From: Streptomyces platensis
GTDB taxonomy: Bacteria; Actinomycetota; Actinomycetes; Streptomycetales; Streptomycetaceae
Assembly: GCF_008704855.1 (NCBI RefSeq)
Contig: NZ_CP023691.1
Coordinates: forward strand, 3,348,001-3,412,000
Direction of reading: 5' to 3'
Length of the DNA stretch: 64,000 bases
Shown: one piece after another, positions 17,689-25,195 of the stretch
Position numbering within the stretch: position 1 is the first letter of the stretch
Layout of the letters: the number at the start of each line of letters is the position of its first letter
Translations under genes and position numbers: made by a program
The notes under the pieces: generated by a model
The model's input: the letters and a program-made list of their open reading frames with translations, nothing else
Told to the model about the DNA's origin: nothing
Database searches by the model: none

Positions 17689-17922
17689 TCACATCATGTC
17701 TTCGATCTCGGCGGCGATGGGGTCCGCGTCGGTGCCGATGACGACCTGGATCGCGGTGCCCATCTTGACGACGCCGTGGGCGCCGGCGGCCTTCAGCGCG
17801 GCCTCGTCGACGAGGGAGGAGTCCACGACCTCGGTGCGGAGGCGGGTGATGCAGCCCTCGACCTCTTCGATGTTGTCGAGTCCGCCGAGCCCGGCGACGA
17901 TCTTCTCAGCCTTGCTGGCCAT
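17689..17922 (-). CDS. nagF: PTS EIIB component, GlcNAc/glucose family
   Basis: A 77-aa phosphocarrier domain. The phosphorylated cysteine lies in EEVEGCITRLRTEVVDSSLV (C24), and the conserved end KMGTAIQVVIGTDADPIAAEI is present. It stands alone rather than being fused to EIIC, as in the GlcNAc system of Streptomyces, where nagF serves the separate EIIC proteins NagE1 and NagE2 (recalled). No EIIA, HPr or enzyme I gene is in the window. The start is the ATG of MASKAEKIV. It is divergent from nagE1 and shares a DasR-type site with it. Confidence 0.88.
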   Translation of the reverse strand: MASKAEKIVAGLGGLDNIEEVEGCITRLRTEVVDSSLVDEAALKAAGAHGVVKMGTAIQVVIGTDADPIAAEIEDMM

Positions 17923-18089
17923 GTCCACTCCTGCTTGTCTCGGCCGCCGGCGGTGCCGCCGTGCGGTTTTCACACCGTAACGCACGTTCAGCCCAACTAC
18001 GTGGGCGTTTGTCCGCTGTCTGACGAAGGATGGCGATCACCGGAGTGCGCGCCGGCAGCCGGAAGTCCGGCGGCGGCGCGCCCCCCGAA

Positions 18090-18105
18090 AGTGGTCTACA
18101 CCACC
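18090..18105. promoter_or_regulatory. DasR-responsive element between nagF and nagE1
   Basis: AGTGGTCTACACCACC closely matches the DasR consensus ACTGGTCTAGACCACT (recalled). It lies 57 bases upstream of nagE1 and in the divergent promoter region of nagF. DasR is the GntR-family GlcNAc-6-phosphate/GlcN-6-phosphate responsive repressor in Streptomyces. Confidence 0.82.
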
Positions 18106-18161
18106 AGTATGCGGCAAGCGCCGGGCCGGCTGTCGACGGGCCGGCCGCCGGGAGGACAGGG

Positions 18162-19472
18162 ATGAGTGCGAACGCAGCGGCGGCGCCGGGGAGGAACTGG
18201 GCGTCGAACCTCTTCCAGGGCCTGCAGAAGATGGGGCGCAGTCTCCAGCTGCCGATTGCCGTCCTGCCCGCCGCGGGGATTCTCAACCGTCTTGGCCAGC
18301 CGGATGTGTTCGGCGCGGAGGGGCTGGGCTGGGACGCGGTCGGCAAGGTCTTCGCGGCCGCCGGCGGTGCGCTGCTGGATTCCGGGCTCGGGCTGCCGCT
18401 GCTGTTCTGTATCGGTGTGGCGATCGGGATGGCCAAGAAGTCGGACGGGTCGACGGCGCTGGCGGCGGTGACCGGTTTCCTCGTCTACTTCTCGGTGCTG
18501 CACGCGTTCCCGCAGGGCTGCTCCGCGGGCCAGCTGTACACCCAGGCGGGCCTGTGGAGCGGGGTCTGTGTGGACAAGACCAATACGGTGACCCAGGCCG
18601 CCTTCCAGAACCCGGGGGTCTTCGGCGGCATCGTGATGGGCTTTCTGTCCGCCTGGCTCTGGCAGCGCTTCCACCGTGTGAAGCTCGTCGACTGGCTGGG
18701 GTTCTTCAACGGCCGCCGGCTGGTCCCGATCATCATGGCCTTCGTCGGGCTGGTCTTCGCGGTGCTGTGCCTGTTCGTGTGGCAGCCGATCGGCGGTGCG
18801 CTGACGAGCTTCAGTGAGTGGCTGTCGGGCCTGGGGGCATGGGGCTCCGGGGTCTTCGGCGTCGCCAACCGCGCCCTGCTGGTGATCGGTCTGCACCAGT
18901 TCCTGAACACCTTCGTCTGGTTCCAGTTCGGCAGTTTCACCAAGCCGGACGGCACGGTCGTCCACGGTGACATCAACCGGTTCCTGGCCGGCGACCCGGA
19001 TGCGGGGCAGTTCACCACCGGGTTCTTCCCGATCATGATGTTCGCGCTGCCGGCCGCGGCGCTGGCGATCGCCCACTGCGCCAAGCCGCATCGCCGCAAG
19101 GAGATCGCGGGCATGATGCTGTCGGTCGGCCTGACGTCGTTCGTGACGGGGGTGACCGAGCCGATCGAGTACTCCTTCCTGTTCGTCGCACCGCTGCTGT
19201 ATGTACTGCACGCACTGCTGACGGGTGTGTCGATGGGCGTGAGCTGGGCGCTGGGGGTCCACGACAGCTTCAGCTTCTCGGCGGGACTGATCGACTACGT
19301 CATCAACTGGGGCCTGGCGACCAAACCCTGGCTGATCATTCCCATCGGCCTGTGTTTCGCGGTGGTCTACTACGCCGTTTTCCGCTTCCTGATCACCACA
19401 TTCAACCTGGCGACGCCCGGCCGCGAGCCGGATGAGGTGGGGGACGCGATGGAGCGGGACAACGTGAAGTAG
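18162..19472 (+). CDS. nagE1: PTS EIIC component, N-acetylglucosamine family
   Basis: A 436-aa membrane permease domain (EIIC, GlcNAc/glucose type). It shows LPIAVLPAAGILNRLGQPD, the KKSDGSTALAAVTGF repeat-domain motif, GFLSAWLWQRFHRVKLVDWLGFFNGRRLVPI, the substrate-site region GLHQFLNTFVWFQFG and GVTEPIEYSFLF with its conserved Glu. An extra loop with two cysteines (GCSAGQLYTQAGLWSGVC) distinguishes it from the downstream paralogue. The start is an ATG after GGAGG. Gene order EIIB, EIIC, EIIC matches nagF-nagE1-nagE2 of S. coelicolor (recalled). Confidence 0.88.
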   Translation: MSANAAAAPGRNWASNLFQGLQKMGRSLQLPIAVLPAAGILNRLGQPDVFGAEGLGWDAVGKVFAAAGGALLDSGLGLPLLFCIGVAIGMAKKSDGSTALAAVTGFLVYFSVLHAFPQGCSAGQLYTQAGLWSGVCVDKTNTVTQAAFQNPGVFGGIVMGFLSAWLWQRFHRVKLVDWLGFFNGRRLVPIIMAFVGLVFAVLCLFVWQPIGGALTSFSEWLSGLGAWGSGVFGVANRALLVIGLHQFLNTFVWFQFGSFTKPDGTVVHGDINRFLAGDPDAGQFTTGFFPIMMFALPAAALAIAHCAKPHRRKEIAGMMLSVGLTSFVTGVTEPIEYSFLFVAPLLYVLHALLTGVSMGVSWALGVHDSFSFSAGLIDYVINWGLATKPWLIIPIGLCFAVVYYAVFRFLITTFNLATPGREPDEVGDAMERDNVK

Positions 19473-19537
19473 CACCACCGGAACCCGCCGGAAGCGGCCG
19501 CACACGCGCCGCCGTCCGGCCCCGCGGAACGCCTTCG

Positions 19538-19570
19538 CCGGCCCCTGTGTCCGATGACCAGGGGCCGGTT
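19538..19570 (+). terminator. Terminator between nagE1 and nagE2
   Basis: A perfect 10-bp stem CCGGCCCCTG / CAGGGGCCGG with an 11-base loop. It separates nagE1 from the promoter region of nagE2, so nagE2 is probably transcribed on its own. Confidence 0.75.
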
Positions 19571-19574
19571 GCCA

Positions 19575-19590
19575 TGTGGTCCACACCACT
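19575..19590. promoter_or_regulatory. DasR-responsive element, distal nagE2 site
   Basis: TGTGGTCCACACCACT is a palindromic match to the DasR operator with the core TGGTCCACACCA. It lies about 130 bases upstream of nagE2. Confidence 0.75.
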
Positions 19591-19630
19591 TGGAAGAATG
19601 GATTCCTTTATGTCAGGACTACGTGCTAAG

Positions 19631-19674
19631 AATGGTCTAAACCACTAGTGGTGTAGACCAAGGCGTAGACCAAG
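19631..19674. promoter_or_regulatory. Tandem DasR-responsive elements in the nagE2 promoter
   Basis: Two DasR sites abut each other: AATGGTCTAAACCACT (19631-19646) and AGTGGTGTAGACCAAG (19647-19662). A further half-site GCGTAGACCAAG follows (19663-19674). The junction forms the perfect palindrome ACCACTAGTGGT. This cluster, with the site at 19575, suggests tight cooperative repression of the GlcNAc permease. Confidence 0.85.
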
Positions 19675-19720
19675 CGCGGGCCACCCCCCTTCGAGCGCCC
19701 GCCTCACCAGGAGGAATCCG

Positions 19721-20986
19721 ATGAGTTCGGCCACCGCTACGGCGGCCCCCGACAAAAAGGGTCGCGGCTCCCGCGCCATGGCAGTGGCCCAACGCATCGG
19801 CCGCAGTCTGATGCTACCGATCGCCACGCTCCCGGCGGCGGCGCTGATGGTGCGGCTCGGCCAGCCCGACATGCTCGGCCGGGAGTCCCTCCCCGCCTTC
19901 CTGAACAAGATCGCCGAGTTCATGGCGGCCGGTGGCGGCGCACTGCTCGACAACATGCCGATGCTCTTCGCCGTCGGCATCGCGATCGGCTTCGCCAAGA
20001 AGTCCGACGGCTCCACCGGTCTGGCCGCGGTCGTCGGCTACCTGGTCTTCAAGCAGGTGCTGGGCACCTTCAAGGACGCCAACCTCCCCACAGTCCAGGA
20101 GGTCGTCGACGGCAAGATAGCCGACGTCGCCCCGCCGGTGGACGCGGGCGTGCTCGGCGGCGTCGTGATGGGCATCGTGGTCGCGCTGCTCTACCAGCGC
20201 TACAGCCGCAAGAAGCTGCCGGACTGGCTGGGCTTCTTCGGCGGTCGGCGCCTCGTGCCGATCCTGGCCTCCTTCGCCGGCCTGGCGATCGGCATCGCCT
20301 TCGGCTACATCTGGCCGGTTCTGGGCTCGGCCCTGCACGACTTCGGCCAGTGGCTGGTCGGCTCCGGCGCCGTGGGCGCGGGCATTTTCGGTGTCGCCAA
20401 CCGCGCGCTGATCCCGGTCGGCATGCACCACCTGCTGAACTCCTTCCCCTGGTTCCAAGCCGGCGACTTCGACGGCAAGCACGGTGACATCGCCCGCTTC
20501 CTCGCCGGCGACCCGCATGCCGGCCAGTTCATGACCGGCTTTTTCCCGATCATGATGTTCGCGCTCCCGGCTGCCTGCCTGGCGATCGTGCACTGCGCCC
20601 GCCCTGAGCGCCGCAAGGTCGTCGGCGGCATGATGCTCTCGCTCGCGCTGACCGCCTTCGTCACAGGCGTGACCGAGCCGATCGAGTTCACCTTCATGTT
20701 CATCGCCCCCGTGCTCTACGCGATCCACGCGGTGCTGACCGGCGTCTCCATGGCGCTGACCTGGGCCCTGGGCATGAAGGACGGCTTCGGCTTCTCGGCC
20801 GGCGCCATCGACTTCTTGCTCAACCTGGGCATCGCGACCAAGCCGTGGATGCTGGCACTGGTGGGGCTCTGCTTCGGAGCGCTCTACTACGCGGTCTTCC
20901 GCTTCGCCATCGTCAAGTTCAACCTTGCGACGCCGGGCCGCGAACCCGACGAGGAACTCCCCGAGCCGGAGAAAAAGGCCAAGTAA
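19721..20986 (+). CDS. nagE2: PTS EIIC component, main N-acetylglucosamine permease
   Basis: A 421-aa EIIC protein, paralogous to the gene upstream. It has LPIATLPAAALMVRLGQPD, KKSDGSTGLAAVVGYLVF, KKLPDWLGFFGGRRLVPI, GMHHLLNSFPWFQAGDF and GVTEPIEFTFMF. In S. coelicolor the corresponding gene is the GlcNAc transporter itself (recalled). It needs NagF plus EIIA, HPr and enzyme I from elsewhere. The ATG follows AGGAGG. Imported GlcNAc-6-phosphate would relieve DasR repression of its own promoter. It is immediately next to the glycocin-like cassette. Confidence 0.9.
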   Translation: MSSATATAAPDKKGRGSRAMAVAQRIGRSLMLPIATLPAAALMVRLGQPDMLGRESLPAFLNKIAEFMAAGGGALLDNMPMLFAVGIAIGFAKKSDGSTGLAAVVGYLVFKQVLGTFKDANLPTVQEVVDGKIADVAPPVDAGVLGGVVMGIVVALLYQRYSRKKLPDWLGFFGGRRLVPILASFAGLAIGIAFGYIWPVLGSALHDFGQWLVGSGAVGAGIFGVANRALIPVGMHHLLNSFPWFQAGDFDGKHGDIARFLAGDPHAGQFMTGFFPIMMFALPAACLAIVHCARPERRKVVGGMMLSLALTAFVTGVTEPIEFTFMFIAPVLYAIHAVLTGVSMALTWALGMKDGFGFSAGAIDFLLNLGIATKPWMLALVGLCFGALYYAVFRFAIVKFNLATPGREPDEELPEPEKKAK

Positions 20987-21006
20987 GCCGGCCTCCCGGA
21001 CGTTTC

Positions 21007-21053
21007 GGCGGCGGTCTCCTACCTGAACGGGCAGGGAGGCCGCCGCCTCTTTC
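21007..21053 (+). terminator. Terminator after nagE2
   Basis: GGCGGCGG pairs with CCGCCGCC through an inner GTCTCC/GGGAGG stem, then CTCTTTC. It stands between nagE2 and the convergent glycosyltransferase gene and may serve both. Confidence 0.75.
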
Positions 21054-21163
21054 CCGGGGGCAGGTCCTCGCTGAAGTCTATGGATCCACTGGATGGGCTC
21101 CATCTGAACAGACAACTGGCGCGTGCTGCCGGCGCGGACCGCCCTGCCCTTACGGGGACGGAC

Positions 21164-22537
21164 TCACGGAGCTGGGGACCGACGCGGTGGCGCGTGCTGA
21201 GGCAGCAAGTCCGAACGGCCGGACCGTGAAATGCGCGCGAGCATCAAGCGCAGATCGGTAAGCCCCCGTTCCAGGCTCTCACTCGTCCCGAGGCGGACGG
21301 CCTGCGCATAGTCGTCGGGAACATCGTGGTATCTGCCGCACGACAGGGCCAGCAGCCCCCGCAGTTCGGCGTACTGTCCGGTCAGCCTGCTCCCGAAGCG
21401 CGGGCCGTGTTCGGCCACCGCGTCGAGCCGGTCGACGAGTTGGGAGAGCCGCGCGACCAACTGACTGCTCTCCAGAAGGGTCGCGAAGTACGTCTGTTCC
21501 ACGGTGCGTCCGAAAGCGTTCAAAACTGCCAGGCAGCGCTCGATACGTTCAGGGTCTCCGGTCCGGAAGGCGAGTTCACCGAGCAACGCGAAGGCCTCGT
21601 CTTGGCGTTGGCGCTCATAGTCGGTAGCGCCCTCACGGCCGTACGCGTTCACCGCGGCGACGAGGTCGTCGAACGACTCCGCGGCCGCCGATGCGGCCAC
21701 CATCCGGTCGGCGACCACTTCCCGGGCCGCATAGAACGCCCACGTCGGATTCCCCGGTTCCTCACGACGGCACAGGTCGATCAGCCTGCCATCGCGCCCT
21801 TTCTTGCCCTTCTTCTCGATGACCTCCGGCTCATAGCCCCTGTGGGTGAACTCCACATCCACGTCGACGGTGGATGGCGCACTGCCGTCCGCGCGGAAGA
21901 GCTGCTCGTGTACACGGCCCCGGAAACGCAGGGCACTGTCCGCCCTGAGCAGTCGGTGGAGCCCTCTGTACACATCACCGCCGCCTGAGTCGGCGACGCG
22001 CGGCGACAGCACGAGGTCGACTCCGGGGCACACGTGATCGACGGCGCGTACGGCACGACGGATCCTTCCGGAATCTCCCTCGGTGAGCCGCTCGTCGGCG
22101 TCGACGAACAACAGCCAGCCTTCGCCGACGTGCTCGAATGCGTGGTTCCGCTGAGCAGCGAAGTCGTCCTGCCAGGGGCGGTGCACGATGTCGAGCTGAA
22201 CCAACCCGTCCGCGGCAGCACGAGCAAGCTCCAACGTGCGGTCGGTGGAACCCGAGTCGATGATCAAAATCCGGTCGGCGTCATCCGCCAGTGCCGCCAC
22301 CGTCCCGGAAATCATCTGCTCTTCGTCGCAGGTCAGGACAACCGCGGTCAGCGGGCTTCGCCCCGATTCCCGGTAGGTGTGCTTGAGTTCCTTCCATTCA
22401 CCGCGTACCGGGACGTCGGTCAGCGGCTCCGGAACGTTGACGATGATGTGGAGATCTTCCGCCAGTTCCCCGGTCTCATCGGCGCAGGCAGCACGAAGGC
22501 CTTCGAGCGTCCGACTGCTCGTGGCGGCTTTCATCAT
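21164..22537 (-). CDS. SunS-like GT2 peptide glycosyltransferase
   Basis: A 457-aa family 2 glycosyltransferase. Residues about 63-260 carry the GT-A core: LTAVVLTCDEEQMISGTV, IIDSGSTDRTLELA, PWQDDFAAQRNHAF and the metal-binding DxD in FVDADERL (D146, D148). LSPRVAD, FRGRVHEQLF and EFTHRGYEPEVIEKKGKKGR follow. The order and spacing closely follow SunS, the sublancin S-glycosyltransferase (recalled). A helical TPR-like C-terminal half follows, also as in SunS. Its ATG overlaps the transporter stop as ATGA. It probably links one sugar to a cysteine of the precursor encoded upstream; the sugar cannot be predicted. Confidence 0.82.
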   Translation of the reverse strand: MMKAATSSRTLEGLRAACADETGELAEDLHIIVNVPEPLTDVPVRGEWKELKHTYRESGRSPLTAVVLTCDEEQMISGTVAALADDADRILIIDSGSTDRTLELARAAADGLVQLDIVHRPWQDDFAAQRNHAFEHVGEGWLLFVDADERLTEGDSGRIRRAVRAVDHVCPGVDLVLSPRVADSGGGDVYRGLHRLLRADSALRFRGRVHEQLFRADGSAPSTVDVDVEFTHRGYEPEVIEKKGKKGRDGRLIDLCRREEPGNPTWAFYAAREVVADRMVAASAAAESFDDLVAAVNAYGREGATDYERQRQDEAFALLGELAFRTGDPERIERCLAVLNAFGRTVEQTYFATLLESSQLVARLSQLVDRLDAVAEHGPRFGSRLTGQYAELRGLLALSCGRYHDVPDDYAQAVRLGTSESLERGLTDLRLMLARISRSGRSDLLPQHAPPRRSPAP

Positions 22538-24633
22538 TCTCCGACCGTCATAGTGAAATCGAAATCCACACCGGCCACTTCGCGATGCGAAACCATAATC
22601 TTGGAACAGTTCAATTCGTCCAGATTTTTCCAGATGCGTACGTAGGTTTCTTCGTCGATCCCGCTGAAGGTTTCGTCAAAGAGGAACACATCGGGCGATT
22701 GGAGCACCGCACGAGCTATGGCCAGCCGCTGAGTTTGTCCCCGCGAAAGGATCCCGCCTTCCTCCTTCAGGTACTGATCGTAGCCATCCGGAAGTTCGGC
22801 GACCACCTCGTCGAAACAGGAGACACGAACAGCCCGTTCAAGTTCCTCGCCGGAGCATTCGACACCGAGGGTCAGGTTCTCCCGAACCGAAGCGGAAACC
22901 ATCAGCGGATTTTCCGAGACATATAGGATGCGCCGCCTCAGCGTATCCTCGTCGAACTCCCGTATGTCCGTCTCGCCCACGGCGACCGATCCGCCGAAAT
23001 CCGGGTAAAGCCCCGCCACAACCTTAAGCACGGTGCTTTTCCCTGCGCCGTTGAGGCCTTGTACGGCCATTCTCGCCCCATGCGGGACCACGAAAGACAG
23101 CGAGGAAATGGCAGGCCTTTCCACGCCGGGATAACGGAACGAGAGATCCTTCACCAGCAGTTCGCGGCCGCTTTTCTCCTCCGCCTCCGTTCCGCTGCCC
23201 GCCCTTTCAAGGCTCAGACGCGGGTCCTCCAACTGGGAGGTCACGTCACGGTAGCGGCCAAGCGCAGCGGTGTCCCGCTGAATGGAGACCTGGAGTACGG
23301 CCAACTGCTCGGCGGAGCCGAGAAAATAGCCGGCCAGCGTGAAGAAGCTCATCAACTCGCCGAGAGCCATGGCCCCGGAGTTCACCTGCAGCATCCCCAC
23401 CCAGGCTGCGGCGATCGTGAAGATACCCTTGTTCGCCACCTTGATGACGCCGTTCAGATTCTCCAGCCGACCGAGCTTGACCTCTGCCCGGATGGACCGT
23501 TCAAGCTGGTGGTCTAGGCGGCCCGCAGCGTATTTCCGCCGACCGTGCGCGATTACGTCCAACTGGCCCCGCAGCACGTTGTACGCCTCAGCCTTGAGCG
23601 AGGCGTCCCGCTGGAGCGCCTCCTCGGCTTGCTCCCGCACTGATGGATACAGGGCCCAGGACGAAATGAAATCGACCGCGGCCGATACCAGCACGATGCC
23701 GCAGAGCTGCGGCGAGGCCCAGGCGAGGTACCCACCCGAGAAGAGCAGGGTGCACAGGTCGATGGCGACGCCGACCGTGACGGTGGCGACCAGGCCCCGG
23801 ATGGCCTGCACATCACTGAACCTGCTCACCAGGTCGCCGGTTCGCCGCGTAGCGAAGAAGGTGAGTGGGAGCCGCATCAGTTTGCGGGTATACGCCTGCG
23901 TGAGATCACGCTGCAGCGAACGGCTCAAGTTGATGAGCAGTCGCCCCCGTATGTACTGGAAGAGCGCGGCGCCACCTGCGATCAGAGCGGCGGCCAAGGC
24001 CGAGAGCCCCAGTCCGCCGAGGTCTCCGGCCGGCAAATACTCGTCGACAGCAACCTGCAGATAGAAGGTGGTACTGGCAATGAGCAGGACCGCGGTGACG
24101 GCGGTTATCAGGCCGGTAACCAACAGACTGCGTTTACGTTCTGCGGCGATCTGCCATACAACGCTGTTCCTGCGGGCATGCTGGAGCACGCTACGGATGG
24201 TGAGCTTCCGCTGGGGCGTATCGGTCACCAGAACTTCGCCGTTGAACCAGGCGGCAAAGCGCTCCAGGCTTACGACGGTCGGCCGGAAGCGAACGGGATC
24301 GCTGACAATCAGCTTCCCATCGCTGCGCACCTCATGTACGACAACAAAATGAAGAAGGCCTTCCTCCTTCATCACGGCGATGGCAGGACCAGATTTCCGG
24401 ACAGCGGTACGCAATTCTTCGGGCGACACCCTCAACAGGAGCGATTCGACGCCATACCCCGCCAGAACGTCTCGCAGCCGAAGCAGCGAGGCACCCCCAT
24501 GGCCGAGGCCGGCGGACTCACGCAGCGTGGCCGTATCGACCACCACCCCATGCCGATTGAGCACCATACGCATACAGGCGGGGCCGCAGTCGGTCTCGCC
24601 CTCCTGATGCGCGTGGTAGCGCTGCCACTTCAT
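22534..24633 (-). CDS. Peptidase C39-containing ABC transporter (SunT-like), processes and exports the precursor
   Basis: A 699-aa protein with three parts. The C39 protease (1-125) has oxyanion Gln10, catalytic Cys16 in GETDCGPACM, His95 in LLHFVVVHE and Asp112 in VSDPVRF. A six-helix membrane domain spans about 160-440. The nucleotide-binding domain has Walker A GLNGAGKST, signature LSRGQTQRLAI and Walker B VFLFDETFSGID. All catalytic residues are present. Such transporters cut after a double glycine and export the core. The gene lies between the precursor and the glycosyltransferase. Its DNA is clearly A+T-richer than the neighbouring genes and uses many A/T-ending codons, which points to horizontal acquisition. 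Confidence 0.93.
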   Translation of the reverse strand: MKWQRYHAHQEGETDCGPACMRMVLNRHGVVVDTATLRESAGLGHGGASLLRLRDVLAGYGVESLLLRVSPEELRTAVRKSGPAIAVMKEEGLLHFVVVHEVRSDGKLIVSDPVRFRPTVVSLERFAAWFNGEVLVTDTPQRKLTIRSVLQHARRNSVVWQIAAERKRSLLVTGLITAVTAVLLIASTTFYLQVAVDEYLPAGDLGGLGLSALAAALIAGGAALFQYIRGRLLINLSRSLQRDLTQAYTRKLMRLPLTFFATRRTGDLVSRFSDVQAIRGLVATVTVGVAIDLCTLLFSGGYLAWASPQLCGIVLVSAAVDFISSWALYPSVREQAEEALQRDASLKAEAYNVLRGQLDVIAHGRRKYAAGRLDHQLERSIRAEVKLGRLENLNGVIKVANKGIFTIAAAWVGMLQVNSGAMALGELMSFFTLAGYFLGSAEQLAVLQVSIQRDTAALGRYRDVTSQLEDPRLSLERAGSGTEAEEKSGRELLVKDLSFRYPGVERPAISSLSFVVPHGARMAVQGLNGAGKSTVLKVVAGLYPDFGGSVAVGETDIREFDEDTLRRRILYVSENPLMVSASVRENLTLGVECSGEELERAVRVSCFDEVVAELPDGYDQYLKEEGGILSRGQTQRLAIARAVLQSPDVFLFDETFSGIDEETYVRIWKNLDELNCSKIMVSHREVAGVDFDFTMTVGE

Positions 24634-24676
24634 GGGGTCTTGCTCCTTCGGGAGAGTGTGTTTCCCTCATCGGCAC

Positions 24677-24709
24677 CCTGCCCCCGTCCGCCGTGCGGAC
24701 AGGGGCAGG
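24677..24709 (-). terminator. Intercistronic hairpin between precursor and transporter genes
   Basis: CCTGCCCC (24677-24684) pairs with GGGGCAGG (24702-24709), extended by GTCCG/CGGAC around a five-base loop. Located just after the precursor stop, it could be a leaky terminator or an RNA-stabilising element that makes precursor transcripts exceed transporter transcripts, as is usual in peptide operons. Confidence 0.7.
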
Positions 24710-24740
24710 TGAGTACCTTCAGATCAGTGCACCGGGCAGA

Positions 24741-24956
24741 TCAGAGCTTCGGCCCCTTGCCCTTGCAGTTCGACCGGTACAGGTCGAGGTAGTTGCTGCT
24801 GGGGACACAACCGTGGGACGACGTCGCGCCAGTCGTGATCAGGTTGTATAGGTAGGTGCACTCGGCCTTGCTCATGCCTCCGCCGCCGAAAATCCCGGCG
24901 GACTCGTCGTCGCGAAGAGTGGACAGGCCCATGTTGCGCAGATCAGACAGGCTCAT
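24741..24956 (-). CDS. Glycocin-like precursor peptide with double-glycine leader and three cysteines
   Basis: A 71-aa peptide. The leader has L14, E18 and I22 placed at -12, -8 and -4 before G24-G25, which matches the C39 double-glycine pattern. The predicted core starts at G26 and is 46 aa. It has Cys33 in a first helix-like stretch (SKAECTYLYNLI), Cys50 in a Ser/Thr/Gly loop (TGATSSHGCVPSS), Cys64 in a second helix-like stretch (NYLDLYRSNC) and a basic tail. Sublancin (recalled) has the same KAxC start, a loop cysteine that carries the sugar, and 14 residues from it to the last cysteine, but two more cysteines. One C33-C64 disulfide and a glycosylated C50 are predicted. The ATG follows AGGGGAA. 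Confidence 0.85.
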   Translation of the reverse strand: MSLSDLRNMGLSTLRDDESAGIFGGGGMSKAECTYLYNLITTGATSSHGCVPSSNYLDLYRSNCKGKGPKL

Positions 24957-25013
24957 AAGTTCCCCTGGTTGTTTGGTCGTTGATGCGCGGCCACGCATAC
25001 CCATCCCACTACG

Positions 25014-25029
25014 GCTGGTCTAGTCCACA
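25014..25029. promoter_or_regulatory. DasR-like operator upstream of the glycocin-like precursor
   Basis: GCTGGTCTAGTCCACA matches 13 of 16 positions of the recalled DasR consensus, with the core TGGTCTAGTCCA differing from a perfect palindrome by one base. It lies about 58 bases upstream of the precursor start on the minus strand, where it could overlap the promoter. It suggests control by GlcNAc availability together with nagE1 and nagE2. Confidence 0.6.
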
Positions 25030-25195
25030 CAAGTTTTGATCAAGAGAATTAGGTCACACACCGTCAGATTTGGGCCCTGAACTCAGGTCCTGTCGAACCC
25101 CTCACGCCTCGGGCCGCAGGATCGACATACCAGCGCCCCGGTCCCGGATGGTGGGGCCACGCCCGAGGGGCGCTGTTGGTTAATTCGGTCCTTGC

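Noticed and set aside
21164..22537. The glycosyltransferase as a cell-wall or polysaccharide GT
   Set aside because: Its position and ATGA coupling to a C39 transporter, the TPR-like C-terminus and the SunS-like block order favour peptide glycosylation, although only sequence clustering can settle it.
23508..23523. A DasR-like string (TGGTGGTCTAGGCGGC) inside the transporter gene
   Set aside because: The right half does not match the operator and it lies deep in coding sequence.
24741..24956. Precursor as a lanthipeptide, sactipeptide or lasso peptide
   Set aside because: No LanM/LanB/LanC, radical-SAM or lasso B/C gene is nearby. The only modifying enzyme is a GT2, and the leader is a C39 double-glycine type.
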